Shown here: in pieces, positions 45,469 to 56,167 of the stretch
Numbering within the stretch: position 1 is the stretch's first letter
Layout of the letters: each line of letters begins with the position of its first letter
Assembly: GCA_029204225.1 (NCBI GenBank)
Contig: CM055106.1
Location: 45,989,180 to 46,053,179, forward strand
Direction of reading: 5' to 3'
Length of the DNA: 64,000 bases
DNA from: Diphasiastrum complanatum
Taxonomy: Eukaryota > Streptophyta > Lycopodiopsida > Lycopodiales > Lycopodiaceae
Notes under the pieces: generated by a model
Database searches by the model: none
Told to the model about the DNA's origin: nothing
What the model saw: only the letters and a program-made list of their open reading frames with translations
Made by a program: the position numbers and the translations under genes

Positions 45469-48228
45469 CTGAATAAGAAATTAACAACAAAGGACTATTA
45501 GCTATGTTGTATTGGACAATATTGAAAACTTATAGTTTAGCTATTGAATATTGCACGCAGGATACACATGTACATCAAATAATTGAAGGCTTGAAAGGAA
45601 AAAACGTTAAGAGGCGTGAGGGAGTATTTTCTGTATTCTTAGGCATACGAGACCGCGCCTCTGGATGCTTAGAACCCAGCGTCTCTGAGAAATTCTATTC
45701 TAATTAATTACATTATGCCACTTTTATGGCAACTACACCCTGTCATCCAGTTGCCTTCAAGTTTTGGAAGGAGATCAAGCCTCTACCTTTGGCCCTGCTT
45801 CCAGACGCAAAGCTAGAAAAAGAGGTCGGGGAAATTTAGCGAAGTAGAATGGAGTTATAAGCTATTTCCAGTGCAGCCTCGGCCCTCAGCAGAGTATCAG
45901 CTGAGTTTGTTGCCGTCCCAACAAAAGAAAGAAATTCTCCAAGCAGCAGGTACTAATCTTTCAGAACAACATACAACCTAGCTCAACACTTGACTGCCTT
46001 AACAAAGTGCTTGATGAGCTTAGAGCCAAGAAATCTGATAGTCTTCAGAAGCCATTTCTGTTTTATAGTGCTGCTTTGCTATTCAGTCGTGGTACGACAG
46101 AGCTGCTGTTGAAAAGGAGTTTCAGTATCATTGAGGAACGTTCTAAAAGTCAAGGTCAACAAACTGACGTTTATGCTCTATTGGCTTTGCAAGCGAACTG
46201 GGACAGTTAACAAACAGATCGCTTCAGCACTGGAGTAAGTATTGATAAGAGCGTAATCACACATGCTAATCATCAACTCCGAAATAGAGCTTTGAAGGTA
46301 CCACATGTTTAGAGTACTTAACAAACAACTGGGAGCTCGCACTACAACACCAACCCGTGCCTGATAAATATCTTCAATTTTGAACATGCTTCGCCATTTC
46401 TTATGGCCAGTTCTGAAAAACAGAACGGTGGACTGAAAGTTCGCATAGGTTCATGATATGTCTACAGAGATGATGTGTAGCCTTCCTTCATCAATAATCT
46501 ATCACGAGGAAATCAAATTTTAAAAATTTAATACAAACTACATCTCCCCATAATGGCACCTCAAATTAATCTCAAGGGCAATATAAGAGCAACAATTGTC
46601 TGTTTTTTATAGTCTTCAAATTTGCACTCGTGCTATAATTTTTCAAGTCAGACGCTGAATTTTATTTCTCAATAACGAACAGTATTGATTAGCTTATACT
46701 CTAGAATCAGTTACAATACTTCCCAAGACTTGCACAAGAACGGCCTTCGGTACACAGAAAGGAATTGCATAAAACTTAGGAAGTACTCACTATGGAGAAG
46801 ATCGGATAAGTTGCCTTTGGGTAGGTAGTCGTAAACAAGCAGCTTCTCTCCATTGTGGCCTGAGTAAAATGCTCTGAGGGGTACAAGGTTTTGATGACGA
46901 ATGTAACCAAGCTCTTCAATTGCTTTCAGAAACTCATCGTGATCGCGCACGGTACCATCGCGAAGCAGCCTCAATGCAATCGTGGACCCAATACTTAGCT
47001 TCGCTTTGTAAACTGTACCATAGCTTGTCTTGCCCAATACCTCTCCTGTTGCATTAAGCACATCATCTGAAGTTAGGTGCTCTCCACCTTCAAAATGTAC
47101 GAGCTTTCCATTGCCAGCATCTGCCTCTTCAAGATCTTTCCTCAGGGAAGACGAAGTCAGGTTTTCTGAAAATGCATTCCCGCTGCTACTCAGCCCAATG
47201 TAGAGAGCCAACAGACCAACTGCCAGAACTAGAACACCAATTATAATGCCAGCAACAGCTCCAGGACTCGGTCCTCCACGATCTTTTCCTAAGACAGGTG
47301 CCGGCGCAGGAGAAGCATAACAGGGAATTGCAAGAAGTTGTCCACACAGAGAAGGGCTATTTCCAACAAATGATTCAGAGTTAAAGCTCTCATCAAAAGA
47401 AGGGATCTGTCCTGACAGATTGTTGTACGCCACATTCAAACCGTCCACCCCAGATTTTAAATATTTTAGCTGCGTCAAGCTCTCAGGAATAGGTCCTGTG
47501 AAAAAATTTCTGCTTAGATTTAGCTCAGCCAAGTCTAAAAAGCTGCCTAGAAATTCCGGAATAGTGCCTGAAAGCTTGTTGCTATTCAGATGCAGCTTCT
47601 GCAGAAACGAACAATGGAGGCTCGATGAAGCCGGAGATGGGATTGTTCCTGTAAAGAAGTTGTTGTCTAATTCCAGCTCTGTCAGCATATTGCATAAATT
47701 CCAGATTGAGCTGGGGATGTTCCCGTTCAATCTGTTATTGCTGAGATAGATAAACATGAGTCTGGTCGCGTCCCCAAGCTCTTGGGGAATGGTGCCTTTC
47801 AGATTGTTGTTGCTCACATTCAGTCTCCGCAGATAGAAAAGCAGCCCTAGCTCTGGTGGGAGGATTCCGTTCAGAGACCCAGCACTGCCGAGATCGAGCG
47901 CGTGGACAGCTACAGCGGGATCAAAAGCCAGAGTAGAATTGCGAGTAACTTCTAAAGATGAGCAGTTTAAAATAGATATATCATGCATGATCCATTCCAC
48001 TCCTTGCCAGCTGCAAAGATTATTGGACTCGTTCCATGAACGTAGCATAGGATTATTTGCATCCCCCAGCAGAGGCTTTATTCCCAAGAGGGTTTTCACA
48101 TCTTGGTTCAAGCTCTGGGATGCCACTATTCTGGATTCAAAGAGCAAATCCAACAACATAAAGCAAAATAGCTTCACAGCGACGGCCTTAGCTTTAATTG
48201 CAGAATGTTTTCGGAAGATATAAGCCAT
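44822..48228 (-). CDS. TMKL1: TMKL1-like leucine-rich-repeat receptor pseudokinase
   Basis: Two exons (48228-46791 and 45468-44822), one 1,322-bp GT-AG intron splitting a lysine codon, 694 residues; Arabidopsis TMKL1 is of similar length. Layout: hydrophobic signal region (about 15-38), plant LRR N-terminal domain with CSWQGVEW, about six LRRs (108-285), proline-rich juxtamembrane, one membrane span (about 324-346), and a kinase-like domain from about 380. The ATP-binding lysine is replaced (IALRLL, R420), HRD is HGN (517-519) and DFG is DYG (537-539), so catalysis is unlikely. The C-terminus (LAMGCCAP-PSVRPNIKEVVKQLEESRPKNQSPLY) is diagnostic of TMKL1. Family knowledge: a plasma-membrane atypical kinase of poorly known role. 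It is convergent with AUG5 and 9.1 kb from it. No frame breaks. Confidence 0.92.
45469..46790 (-). other. TMKL1 intron
   Basis: 1,322 bp, donor GTGAGT and acceptor TATTCAG. TMKL1-type LRR kinases commonly have a single intron at this place in the kinase domain. No inserted element was recognised. Confidence 0.88.
46791..48228 (-). CDS. TMKL1: TMKL1 exon 1
   Basis: ATG at 48226-48228, with no competing upstream ATG in frame nearby. Encodes residues 1-479 (signal region, LRRs, membrane span, kinase N-lobe) and ends CAT A before donor GTGAGTAC. Reading on into the intron would add 26 unrelated residues before a stop. Confidence 0.92.
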
Positions 48229-48510
48229 ACTTTTTCACTTTCAGAGGTGGACTATTAAGCTTGGGTGGGAATAGCAGCTTGCAAGCTACTATTCCTATTA
48301 AAAAACGTCAGCTTGTTGTTAGATTCGTAGACCTTGCATATGCCTCATGTGTTTGCCTCTGTTAAGCAAGTATACATGTATAAGAACCTCATTCTTATCA
48401 CTTCCGTTGTAACGAATTTACACCGCTACAGCAATCAATGAACTAAACATTTGTATAGCTTTTAGATCCAGGCTCTTCGATATCGATCCCGTGTCAGCAA
48501 GAAGGCTGGG

Positions 48511-48517
48511 ATATATA
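48511..48517 (-). promoter_or_regulatory. Possible TATA box of TMKL1
   Basis: The minus strand reads GGCTATATATCCC about 285 bp upstream of the ATG. This is a plausible plant TATA box if the 5' UTR is about 250 bp; position and sequence are the only support. Confidence 0.3.
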
Positions 48518-50736
48518 GCCAGTACGTATCCTGCTGAATGATTGATCAAGTATCAGATAGATCAAAACGTCCGACTACGTTCAGCAATGACAGTTTCCAA
48601 GTAAAAGCTTCACAGAAAACTATACAGCCTATACTTAAGCTCAAAGCAGTGGCGATCGAGACTTTTGAAAGCGTCGAAGATCTGACGAAATGGCTCTTTA
48701 GTTTGCTCGAATCTGGTCAGAGGTGCATTAAATGTTGTTCGTGATATGCGGATTACAAGCTCTGGAGGCCTTAGAGTGAAACTCTGAAGGTTTCAAGTTT
48801 GTAAGAATCGCGAACACCGATGACTCATGACTGGATAAAAATAGATAATCTTTGCCCCGTGAGAGCTAGATGTCACGCAAAAAATCACGCTTCAGACAAT
48901 GAGAGACGGGAAAATATGTATTCTCGCTTTTTCGATGGATCATGGAAGCATTTGAGTGAACTGTGAATTCCACGGCGGTGGAGTGACTAGATGCCAAATC
49001 CATAAAACAACGGCGACATGGTCAGCGGGCCAACACCATGGCCCAGCAGTCCTGAGCCTATGGAATCTGGATTCTGGATCCAGACAAAACCTACCGGCCA
49101 CTCCCTTTCGCCCACTACCTTTGAATGACTTGAAAACAAAACGTCAAAGTCTTAAGTGCACACTGCACTCATTGATTGAGCCATCTAGTCGACAGCGGAC
49201 ACGATCCAGCCATCCACCAGCTACCCAAGCGATAAAATATTTTCAATCGTAAATTTGAACTTGTTACAGCCTCGGGGCCATATAGAATCTTTACTTAATA
49301 TTTACTCATCAAAACATATGAAGCACTGATCGCTAGCAACTATAACATCATATTCTCGCTCTTAAATAACGCAATTTGCAAAGACCTTCAATGAGGAAAT
49401 TAGCCATATTTAGCAGTTTTACAGTTTACATTGAATATATATTATAAACCTATAATCAAGAAGATTGAAGGCTGAAGCAATGAGCAAATATATCAACTAG
49501 TGTTGGAGAGAGGCAACATTCACTTATACAGCCCTGCCGACCTTCTTAAACAGGACCTGTCTTGTGAAAAGCATTTTCTTGAAAAGGTAATAAGTTTAGA
49601 GTTTTATTTACATTATTTACAAAGTACAGAGAAAAGCCTGTCACTGTATCATTCCCAGACTGAGATATATATTACTCTTAATTGATTCTAGTCGACAATA
49701 TGAACTGCTCATATATCTTCTCGTCAAAATATTTTCAAAAGGGCTTCGGGTTACAACTTACGGGTACCGTAGCAGTTGCTCTCTTTCTGCAACAACAGTA
49801 TGCCTGGTGCCGGTGACTGGTGCAATGACCAGTGCATTGTCCGTTCTTCTTTGACTATAGTCGAGACTAAGTAGTAGAGTAAGATGCAGACATGCAAAGT
49901 TACCAACCTGCTCTAGAACTTGATACTAGGACCAAGAAACATCGAAAATATTTGTTAATAGTTAAATCAGTGCTCCTATTTCGCTTATTTTTTAAAAGTT
50001 TTTTTTTCTTTGTATACTTCGTACTTTAAAAGTGAAATACCTACTGCCGCACTTATATTTTAAAACTGTTTTTTAATGCTGAAGGCCTAAGCTATCCAGC
50101 ATAAGTCTAACACATTTTCACGCCATTTATAGAATCTGGTTCCTAAAACTAAGCAAACATCACCCGGAAATCTATCGACATCCACGAAGATTCACAAATG
50201 ATTTGGTGGCTAAATATCCACAATCTAGTGCTTATTAAATTATAAATTAACACGCCTTCACCAAACTCCATCAACATCCCCACGTTGATTATGAGCAATT
50301 CGTCGCTTAACTAAGCAAACTTTACCAAAATCCATCAAGAATCAAGAATCTGCTCCAAGATCCACGCTCCTTCACCAATAATCCGCTTCTTTTCTTCCTT
50401 GGAAACATCCCCACCTACAGCCAGCTACGGACTACACCTCCACAGGCTCCATACACACCACCGCTGCTTTTCTTTCCTGCACTGCTCCTGCGCCTTCTGC
50501 TGCTGCAGCAGCCTTGTGCTAATAGCTTCCGGGATCGCTTTTTCTTTCCGCATTAACTAATTCCTCAGTTTCCCGTCTTGTTTTTCGCACACTTGGACGA
50601 AAATTGCAATGAAAGACGGGGAATCGACGCATGATCGCGCTGTCAATGCATCACCTCACACCCGTACGCTTTACATCTGCTTATCGTGACAATTGTAAAT
50701 AATGTAAGCAAGAACTAGGCCGTACATCCCTACCTA

Positions 50737-50761
50737 ACGAACGAACGAACGAACGAACGAG
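50737..50761 (+). repeat. Tetranucleotide repeat (AACG)n
   Basis: About six tandem AACG units followed by AGCAGCAGCAG. Confidence 0.95.
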
Positions 50762-50984
50762 CAGCAGCAGGCCGTACTGATTCAAGGACAGAGGAGGAAT
50801 AGTCTGGTCCCCAGCTCGCCTGGTGGGGACCCGCCTACGTCTTCTAGGCTTTGCTTTCGGCTGGCCTTCACACTCAACTTTAAAAAAAAAAAAGAAGAAA
50901 AAGGCAGAGGAGGTACCCCAAAGCAATAATTATTATAGACATAGCCCTCTTAGCTCTTACGTAGGCTTTGGACCACAAACGAAT

Positions 50985-51215
50985 AGTAGATTGGGGAAAG
51001 GGGGGAGGGGAGAGGCCTTCTTGCCCTAGGAGAGCACACCGCCCTTGGAGGGCTTGTGTCTTAGCCCCGGGGAAGGACCGAGGAGAAAAGGGCCTTCCCC
51101 TGCATAATGAGCGTGTGAGAGGAGAAAGAATATCGGTTTTGCTGGGAGGAAGGGCGCGCTCTGAGGCCCTTCTCGGGCAGAAGGGCCGAGATGCGAGTCC
51201 TTCCTCTACGTGAAT
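50985..51215. other. GC-rich patch of unknown origin
   Basis: A 230-bp stretch with purine-rich, GC-rich sequence (GGGGGAGGGGAGAGGCC, CCCCGGGG, GGGCGCGCTC) clearly unlike the surrounding AT-rich DNA. Three copies of an AGGCCTTCTTGCCC/GGGCCTTCCCC/AGGCCCTTCTCGGGC-like motif occur in it. The open frame across it (50968-51213) matches nothing I know. Confidence 0.55.
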
Positions 51216-51261
51216 TCAATTTTTACTTTTCTTTTTTTTTTTTTGAGGTAAATTTTTTTTT

Positions 51262-51347
51262 TACACACACTTTCCGGGTGGAAGGTGCGTGTACAAAAAG
51301 ATAAAAAATTTTACGTGCACCTTCCGACATTCGAAAGGTGGTTGTAA
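51262..51347. repeat. Two adjacent hairpins sharing an ACCTTCC arm
   Basis: 51262-51293 folds with arms TACACACACTTTCC and the complement of GGAAGGTGCGTGTA (12 of 14 pair). 51309-51347 folds with TTTTACGTGCACCTT against AAGGTGGTTGTAAAA. Both carry the ACCTTCC/GGAAGGT motif. They may be fold-back element ends or an RNA hairpin. Confidence 0.65.
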
Positions 51348-52020
51348 AAAAAAATTGCCATAAAAAAATTTGCCCCACAGATTACGTTATGTGAGGCTAG
51401 TTCTTTGTAAAAATGTGGGGTGTACATGGTTATATAAAAGTTGCCAAACTTCTCGTTATATCGATTTTTGACATTATAATGCCAATTTTGTTCCTTCACT
51501 TTGTCGGCTTTCTCAAACGTTGCCAAGATTTTTGAGAGAATTATGCCTATTCCATTCTCGTACAATGGTCAACTTTCCTGAACACTTCTACAAACCCTTT
51601 ACTCACATTTGAGAAAATCGGCAAAGTATAAGATTGAAAACAACATTATTTCTCAAAAGCCAATATCATGAAATTTTTGACGGGTCTTTAAATAGGCATA
51701 TATACCCGTTTATAAGTGAAAGTCTTCAAAAACCTAAGAAGCTTTAAAGAATGTAGGTTTGTTGAGGACTACTCAAAAGAGGTTTTCCAAGCAATGAAGT
51801 GTCTCACATAACCTATGTCCTGCAGTTTTCTCGAGCGTTTAAGATTTTTTTTTTCTCTTGTCAAGGTTGGAGATTCCTTGAATTTTTATCTTCAAATTTC
51901 TAGAAGCAAAAACTCTTGTAAGCTACAAATGATTCAAAGGCTAGATTTTGACGATAAGTATTGTGTTTGTGCATACCTTGGGCTTTTGTTGTAGCAAGCC
52001 CATGCACTGAATAATGCTCA

Positions 52021-52178
52021 TATTAATCAGCCGGTACTCTACCAAAGGAGTGAGGCATTATGCCAATAAAAGCTCTCGATTTTTGAGGCTGTGGGCTTTA
52101 CACTCCTTCATAACCTCGTATTAATCGGTCGGGTAGTCTGCCAAAGTAGTGAGGCATTATGCCAATAAAAGCTCTCAA
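52021..52178 (+). repeat. 59-bp direct repeat, 98-bp spacing
   Basis: The block from TATTAATC to AAAAGCTCTC occurs at 52021-52079 and 52119-52178 with few changes. It includes the identical stretch GTGAGGCATTATGCCAATAA. No coding role was recognised. Confidence 0.85.
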
Positions 52179-52849
52179 TTTTTTACGATGGGGCAACGTC
52201 TCTCAACATAACTTGATTGGATATTTGAAGATCAGTAACAATAGTTTGCAATTCTGATATATTTTTGAGTTGAGGTTTCCCCTAATGCAAGCTAACTCTA
52301 CCCCAAAATCCACCTAAAACACACTAAAAAGCAAAAACAACTATTTCTAGTTAGTGATAGCCTATCCCCAGTAGCGGCACCATTGTAGGGTGTGTAGATT
52401 GTGTGGTGAGCAGCCCTCGGCCTATCAAAAGGGTTAGAACACTTGGATAGCTTCCTAACTATGCTTAGTTGCTACTTTAGATGCTTATCTAATTCTATCT
52501 TAACACTACCCAATTTAATTCTACCTTCACTAACTCTAAACACATACATTCATCATGATTGAGAGTGAAAAGAGGGAGAGAAGAGAGTTAGAGGGAGGTT
52601 AGGGTGGCCCTTGCCCCTTGCTTCCTATTGGCTACTTGCAAGAAGGTGGGATTGAAATCCACACCCTTCACAAGAAGCACAAACTAATCTATGGTGTAGG
52701 AAGAAACACACCCCACCTACCACCATTTGACCTTTGACTAATTACCAAAACTTAGGAACTTAAGTTTAACTTAAACTTTGACCTTCTAATATTATTTTTA
52801 ATACATGGCCCAAAGTCTAGTTTATTCCAGTATGATTATTTAGAAGTGC

Positions 52850-53899
52850 TCATTGGGCCATGGGCTTACGCACGCAAGATGCCACAACCCTCGCAACTTA
52901 TTTCTATTCTTCTGGCTAATTTATTTATTTACATGGGAACATCTTCTGACATTCTGAGTGAGAAGAACTTTCTCCTCAAATGCAGCTTTGAAGTGAGCTC
53001 TCTCACTTCGTATAGTGTACTCAATATGTCCCAAACCTCTTTCGGAGATTGGGCTTGTTTGATATGGCCCATCCCTGAGCTTCCACTTGGAAATGGCTTG
53101 TTCATCGACACTGGGAAGTAGTTCAGTTCCATCAACTATTTCCCACAATTCCTTGGCCATCAATACTACGCTCATCTTGAATTTTCATAAATGGTAATTT
53201 GAACCTTTGACTACCATTAGAGCAAACTGTCATTGCGAATCCATCTTGAAAATGCAAGGTAAGTGTATGCAAATAGTAGATTATATGGCTGGAATAAGTT
53301 ATGTTGTGTTTTTGCTATATCAGAACAATCATTCTGGTATTATATGCTCAATGGCCTCTGATGCCATGTCAGGAGAATATGGTAGGTGTGTCATGACATG
53401 GGTGACTACTCCTCGGTGCATGAAACCACATCTATTGGATTCAGGCCGACTTCGATCGTTCAAAGTTTTCCCTACTTGATCACAGCTTCAAAGTCACTGG
53501 ATTGAGACTGTCGATTCCATAGCCATGCATGATGTTGGTAGTCGCCTTCAAACCATATCTGATTCTGTTGGAGATTTTGTCTAGTCGTGATGAAGGTACT
53601 GTTGAGTTGCCGATAGTTGGATTACGGCTGATTGTTCGAGGATGGCTGAATAATCGAGATTGATCACATAGTCTGGGATGATAGAACAATCGCATATGGC
53701 CGAACAATCAAAGGTGGCCAAATAGTGGGTGTCGGCTGAGTCGACAGAACACTGTCATCGATTCTTTTGTATTTCTGTAGCCTTTTAGAAAACAAGTGTT
53801 TTTCCTGTAGAGTATGTGACTGTGTGGTTATTTACAAGCAGCAAGTGAATAGATCTAGATTAGCATAGAGATAGGGATGGGGAGGATAGAAATCCAACA
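52850..53899 (-). mobile_element. Ty1/copia remnant: LTR, primer site and gag fragment
   Basis: Minus strand. A putative LTR of 533 bp begins TGTTGGATTTC (53899) and ends CTCCTGACA (53367), directly followed by TGGCATCAGAGGCC, a mutated initiator-tRNA primer site. Gag-like frames follow near 53250-52850: SNYHL-KFKMSVVLMAKELWEIVDGTELLP and later EKVLLTQNVRRCSHVNK, interrupted by stops and frameshifts. Nothing after gag was recognised. The LTR has no partner in the window, so its limits are inferred from TG...CA ends and the primer site. Confidence 0.7.
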
Positions 53900-53998
53900 C
53901 TATAGACTAAGCAACTATACAAGTAATTATATATAGCAAATGAATAGATCTAGATTAGCTATAGGATTAGGGGGGGAGAGGATTGAAATTTGACAGTG
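53838..53998 (-). repeat. Duplicated LTR end
   Basis: The last 60 bp of the LTR (AGTGAATAGATCTAGATTAGC ... GGAGGATAGAAATCCAACA) recur in modified form at 53936-53993 (AATGAATAGATCTAGATTAGC ... GAGGATTGAAATTTGACA). The period is about 95 bp. This may be a second LTR fragment or a local duplication. Confidence 0.7.
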
Positions 53999-54653
53999 GC
54001 AATGATAGAGTTGGGAGGGGGTGAAATTTGTGGATATGGAACCTATAATAAATGTCCTTTTGGATTTCAATAACTTTTGCCAAATTGTCAGAAGATTTAG
54101 AATGATGAAAAAATATTCGACGAGGGTTATCTTGAGATACAAGTGAGTTTGGATACGTATTAATGTATTATCCACATGATTACAACAAATTTTGGTAGTT
54201 GCTCTCAACAAATGATGTGGCCATAGACATGGAATATGTGCACAAAGCTATAAAATAGACAAAGGATGATAGTAAGTTATACATGCAACACAATGACAAC
54301 AACTAATACAAAAGAAAACTACTAGGGACATACCTTGGCACCGAGATAGAAGTGCTTGTTTGACTTCTTCGATGATAGGATGAGGAATTATATGCTCACA
54401 ACCACAACATCAAGAAGGATATAGTCAAGAGATATTGTCGTGTCTTTCTTTGTGGCAATCCTCTAGACAAAGAATTGATTGGGAAAGTATCACTTTAGAT
54501 TAGAACTTCTATTCTTCCACGAGAATCAACCAACTCTAGATTGTTGACAAGAAACATACAAAAATAGTCTATATCAACTTCCAAATTTTGGATTTCATCA
54601 CCCTCATCTTGAAGATGTAGTGTGCCCAACTATTCAATAAGACTTTTTGAAAT

Positions 54654-55112
54654 TTATCTCCTAAACATGTCGAAGTCAGTCAAAGCTAATATCCGCTTTA
54701 TCATCCCGCTAGCTAACTTCACTGGTACCACTCCAAATCCTTTAACGGATAGCAATTTGCCATCGGCTTGTCCAACTTCATCACCATTGTGCATTTCCTT
54801 GAGTTCTGAAAACCACTCTTTCCTTGAAGTCATGTGCTTGGATGCACCACTATCAATGTACCAGGTATCCTTGGACCCATGCTTCTTTTGGTCCTTCTGA
54901 ATCCGAAATGTCGAGAATAATTGCATCTCTAATTGATAAGTTGATGACATTTTGTGCTTTATGTTTTCTCCTATCAAATTCGGCTGATCTTCTTCGATCA
55001 TTAGCTCATTTTCTATCAAAATGTTTTTTTGTTTGAATCTCCAAACTACATAGTTGTCGGCTCCTTCCAATTTGCTTGACTCATTGAGGACACTCTCACC
55101 TAGAGTTGCCAT
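54654..55112 (-). pseudogene. Fused copia gag N-terminus and protease frame
   Basis: From ATG 55112 the frame reads MATLGESVLNESSKLEGADN and VVWRFKQKNILIEN (typical copia gag start). After about 60 residues it reads KDTWYIDSGASKHMTSRKEW (aspartic protease). The middle of gag, including most of the UBN2 domain and the zinc knuckle, is missing, yet the frame is open for about 150 codons. That suggests an in-frame deletion. It ends in LTDFDMFRR and a stop, before the pre-integrase domain. Confidence 0.8.
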
Positions 55113-55226
55113 TACTGGATAGATGAGTCTAGATTGTAGAAAAAAATGGCTCAACCTGAGCACACAACTTGTCTCCAAATTTATCACACCAGAAAACTGT
55201 ATATTCTTGGTTGTACACCTAATATC

Positions 55227-55384
55227 GGTTCAACGCGCTTGTGTACTACAACTCGGGACCTTCTTGGGCTCGTGCGCGTTGATCCGATATTAGTACGGAT
55301 ATGTGATAACGGTTCGGCACGCGGGTGTACGACCACTAAGAAATTCTTTCAGCTCGCGCGCATAGATCTGATATCAGTAAGAAT
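55227..55384. repeat. CpG-rich tandem duplication, 84-bp period
   Basis: Two diverged units begin GGTTCAACGCG (55227) and GGTTCGGCACG (55311). Both pass through GCTCGTGCGCG/GCTCGCGCGC and end GATCxGATATxAGTA. They lie in the untranslated leader of the deleted copia element, and CpG density is far above the surroundings. Confidence 0.75.
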
Positions 55385-56167
55385 CAGGATGAAAAGTAGA
55401 GAGAATATAAGAATTTTCAGAGAGAATATTCTAGATGATTTCGAAGTGTGATATCGTTCAAAAGACAAAAATCAATAATGTGAAAAGTATGAAGCCTCAT
55501 AAACTCTGAATGGCAATACTAGACACTGTTCAGCGTGATTTTAGTTCCTCAAACATACAATGAGATATTTCTTGCCAAACCTCTCTCACAAATGGCACTT
55601 TTCACAAAAGCTAGGAAGTATTGTAAAAGTCTGCCCACTCAACAGATTTTTAATCTATCTGATGCTGCCCTGGCTTTTCTGATGCCTCCGAGACTGTGTC
55701 TTCGTTCCCCACTGATGATTTTGAGCTCCAAAACTTGTAGAATACACCAAGGAAGGATTCCTTCTAGTCATTTTGTCTCTCCCAGCTTTCACCTCCTGTG
55801 AAGGACTTTCTCACTTCATTGCGGAGCCTTTGACAAGCTGTAGCCACTGATCAGGCATGCAGGACTATCGCAGCTTTGATACCATGTCAATAATCAGATA
55901 AGCAACATCAAGCATTCACCATAAGCGATCACCAAAGAAGGCGGAAGAAGAACACGCACTCTCACTCAATACTCTATCACATTGTATTGCATACTGAATG
56001 TAAAATGTACAAATAAACCCTGAACCCTGATAGAGAGAGAAAACCTAGGAGTAGACTACTAGACTAGCCTACGGCTAGTTACAGCTGGTAATAGCTGTCA
56101 ATAATAAAGTACATCATGAACAGTAACTAAGAAGTGTAACAATGAAGTTTATCATTGATTTCTAACA

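Larger units (their letters stand above)
48229..50967. other. TMKL1 upstream region, no recognised gene
   Basis: Contains the putative TATA box and mixed-composition DNA. A CT-rich, GC-richer stretch lies at about 50380-50560, then a perfect (ACGA)-type tetranucleotide repeat at 50737-50761. No reading frame resembles a known protein. Confidence 0.5.
54654..56167 (-). mobile_element. Internally deleted Ty1/copia element with 283-bp LTR
   Basis: Minus strand. LTR 56167-55885 starts TGTTAGAAATC and ends TTATTGACA, directly followed by the primer site TGGTATCAAAGC. A leader of about 770 bp follows, then a coding frame from ATG 55112 that joins the gag start to the protease. Nothing beyond the protease was recognised, and no second LTR was found downstream. 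Confidence 0.8.

Noticed and set aside
50968-51213. Coding gene in the GC-rich patch
   Set aside because: Short, compositionally driven frame without a recognisable motif or plausible splice partners.
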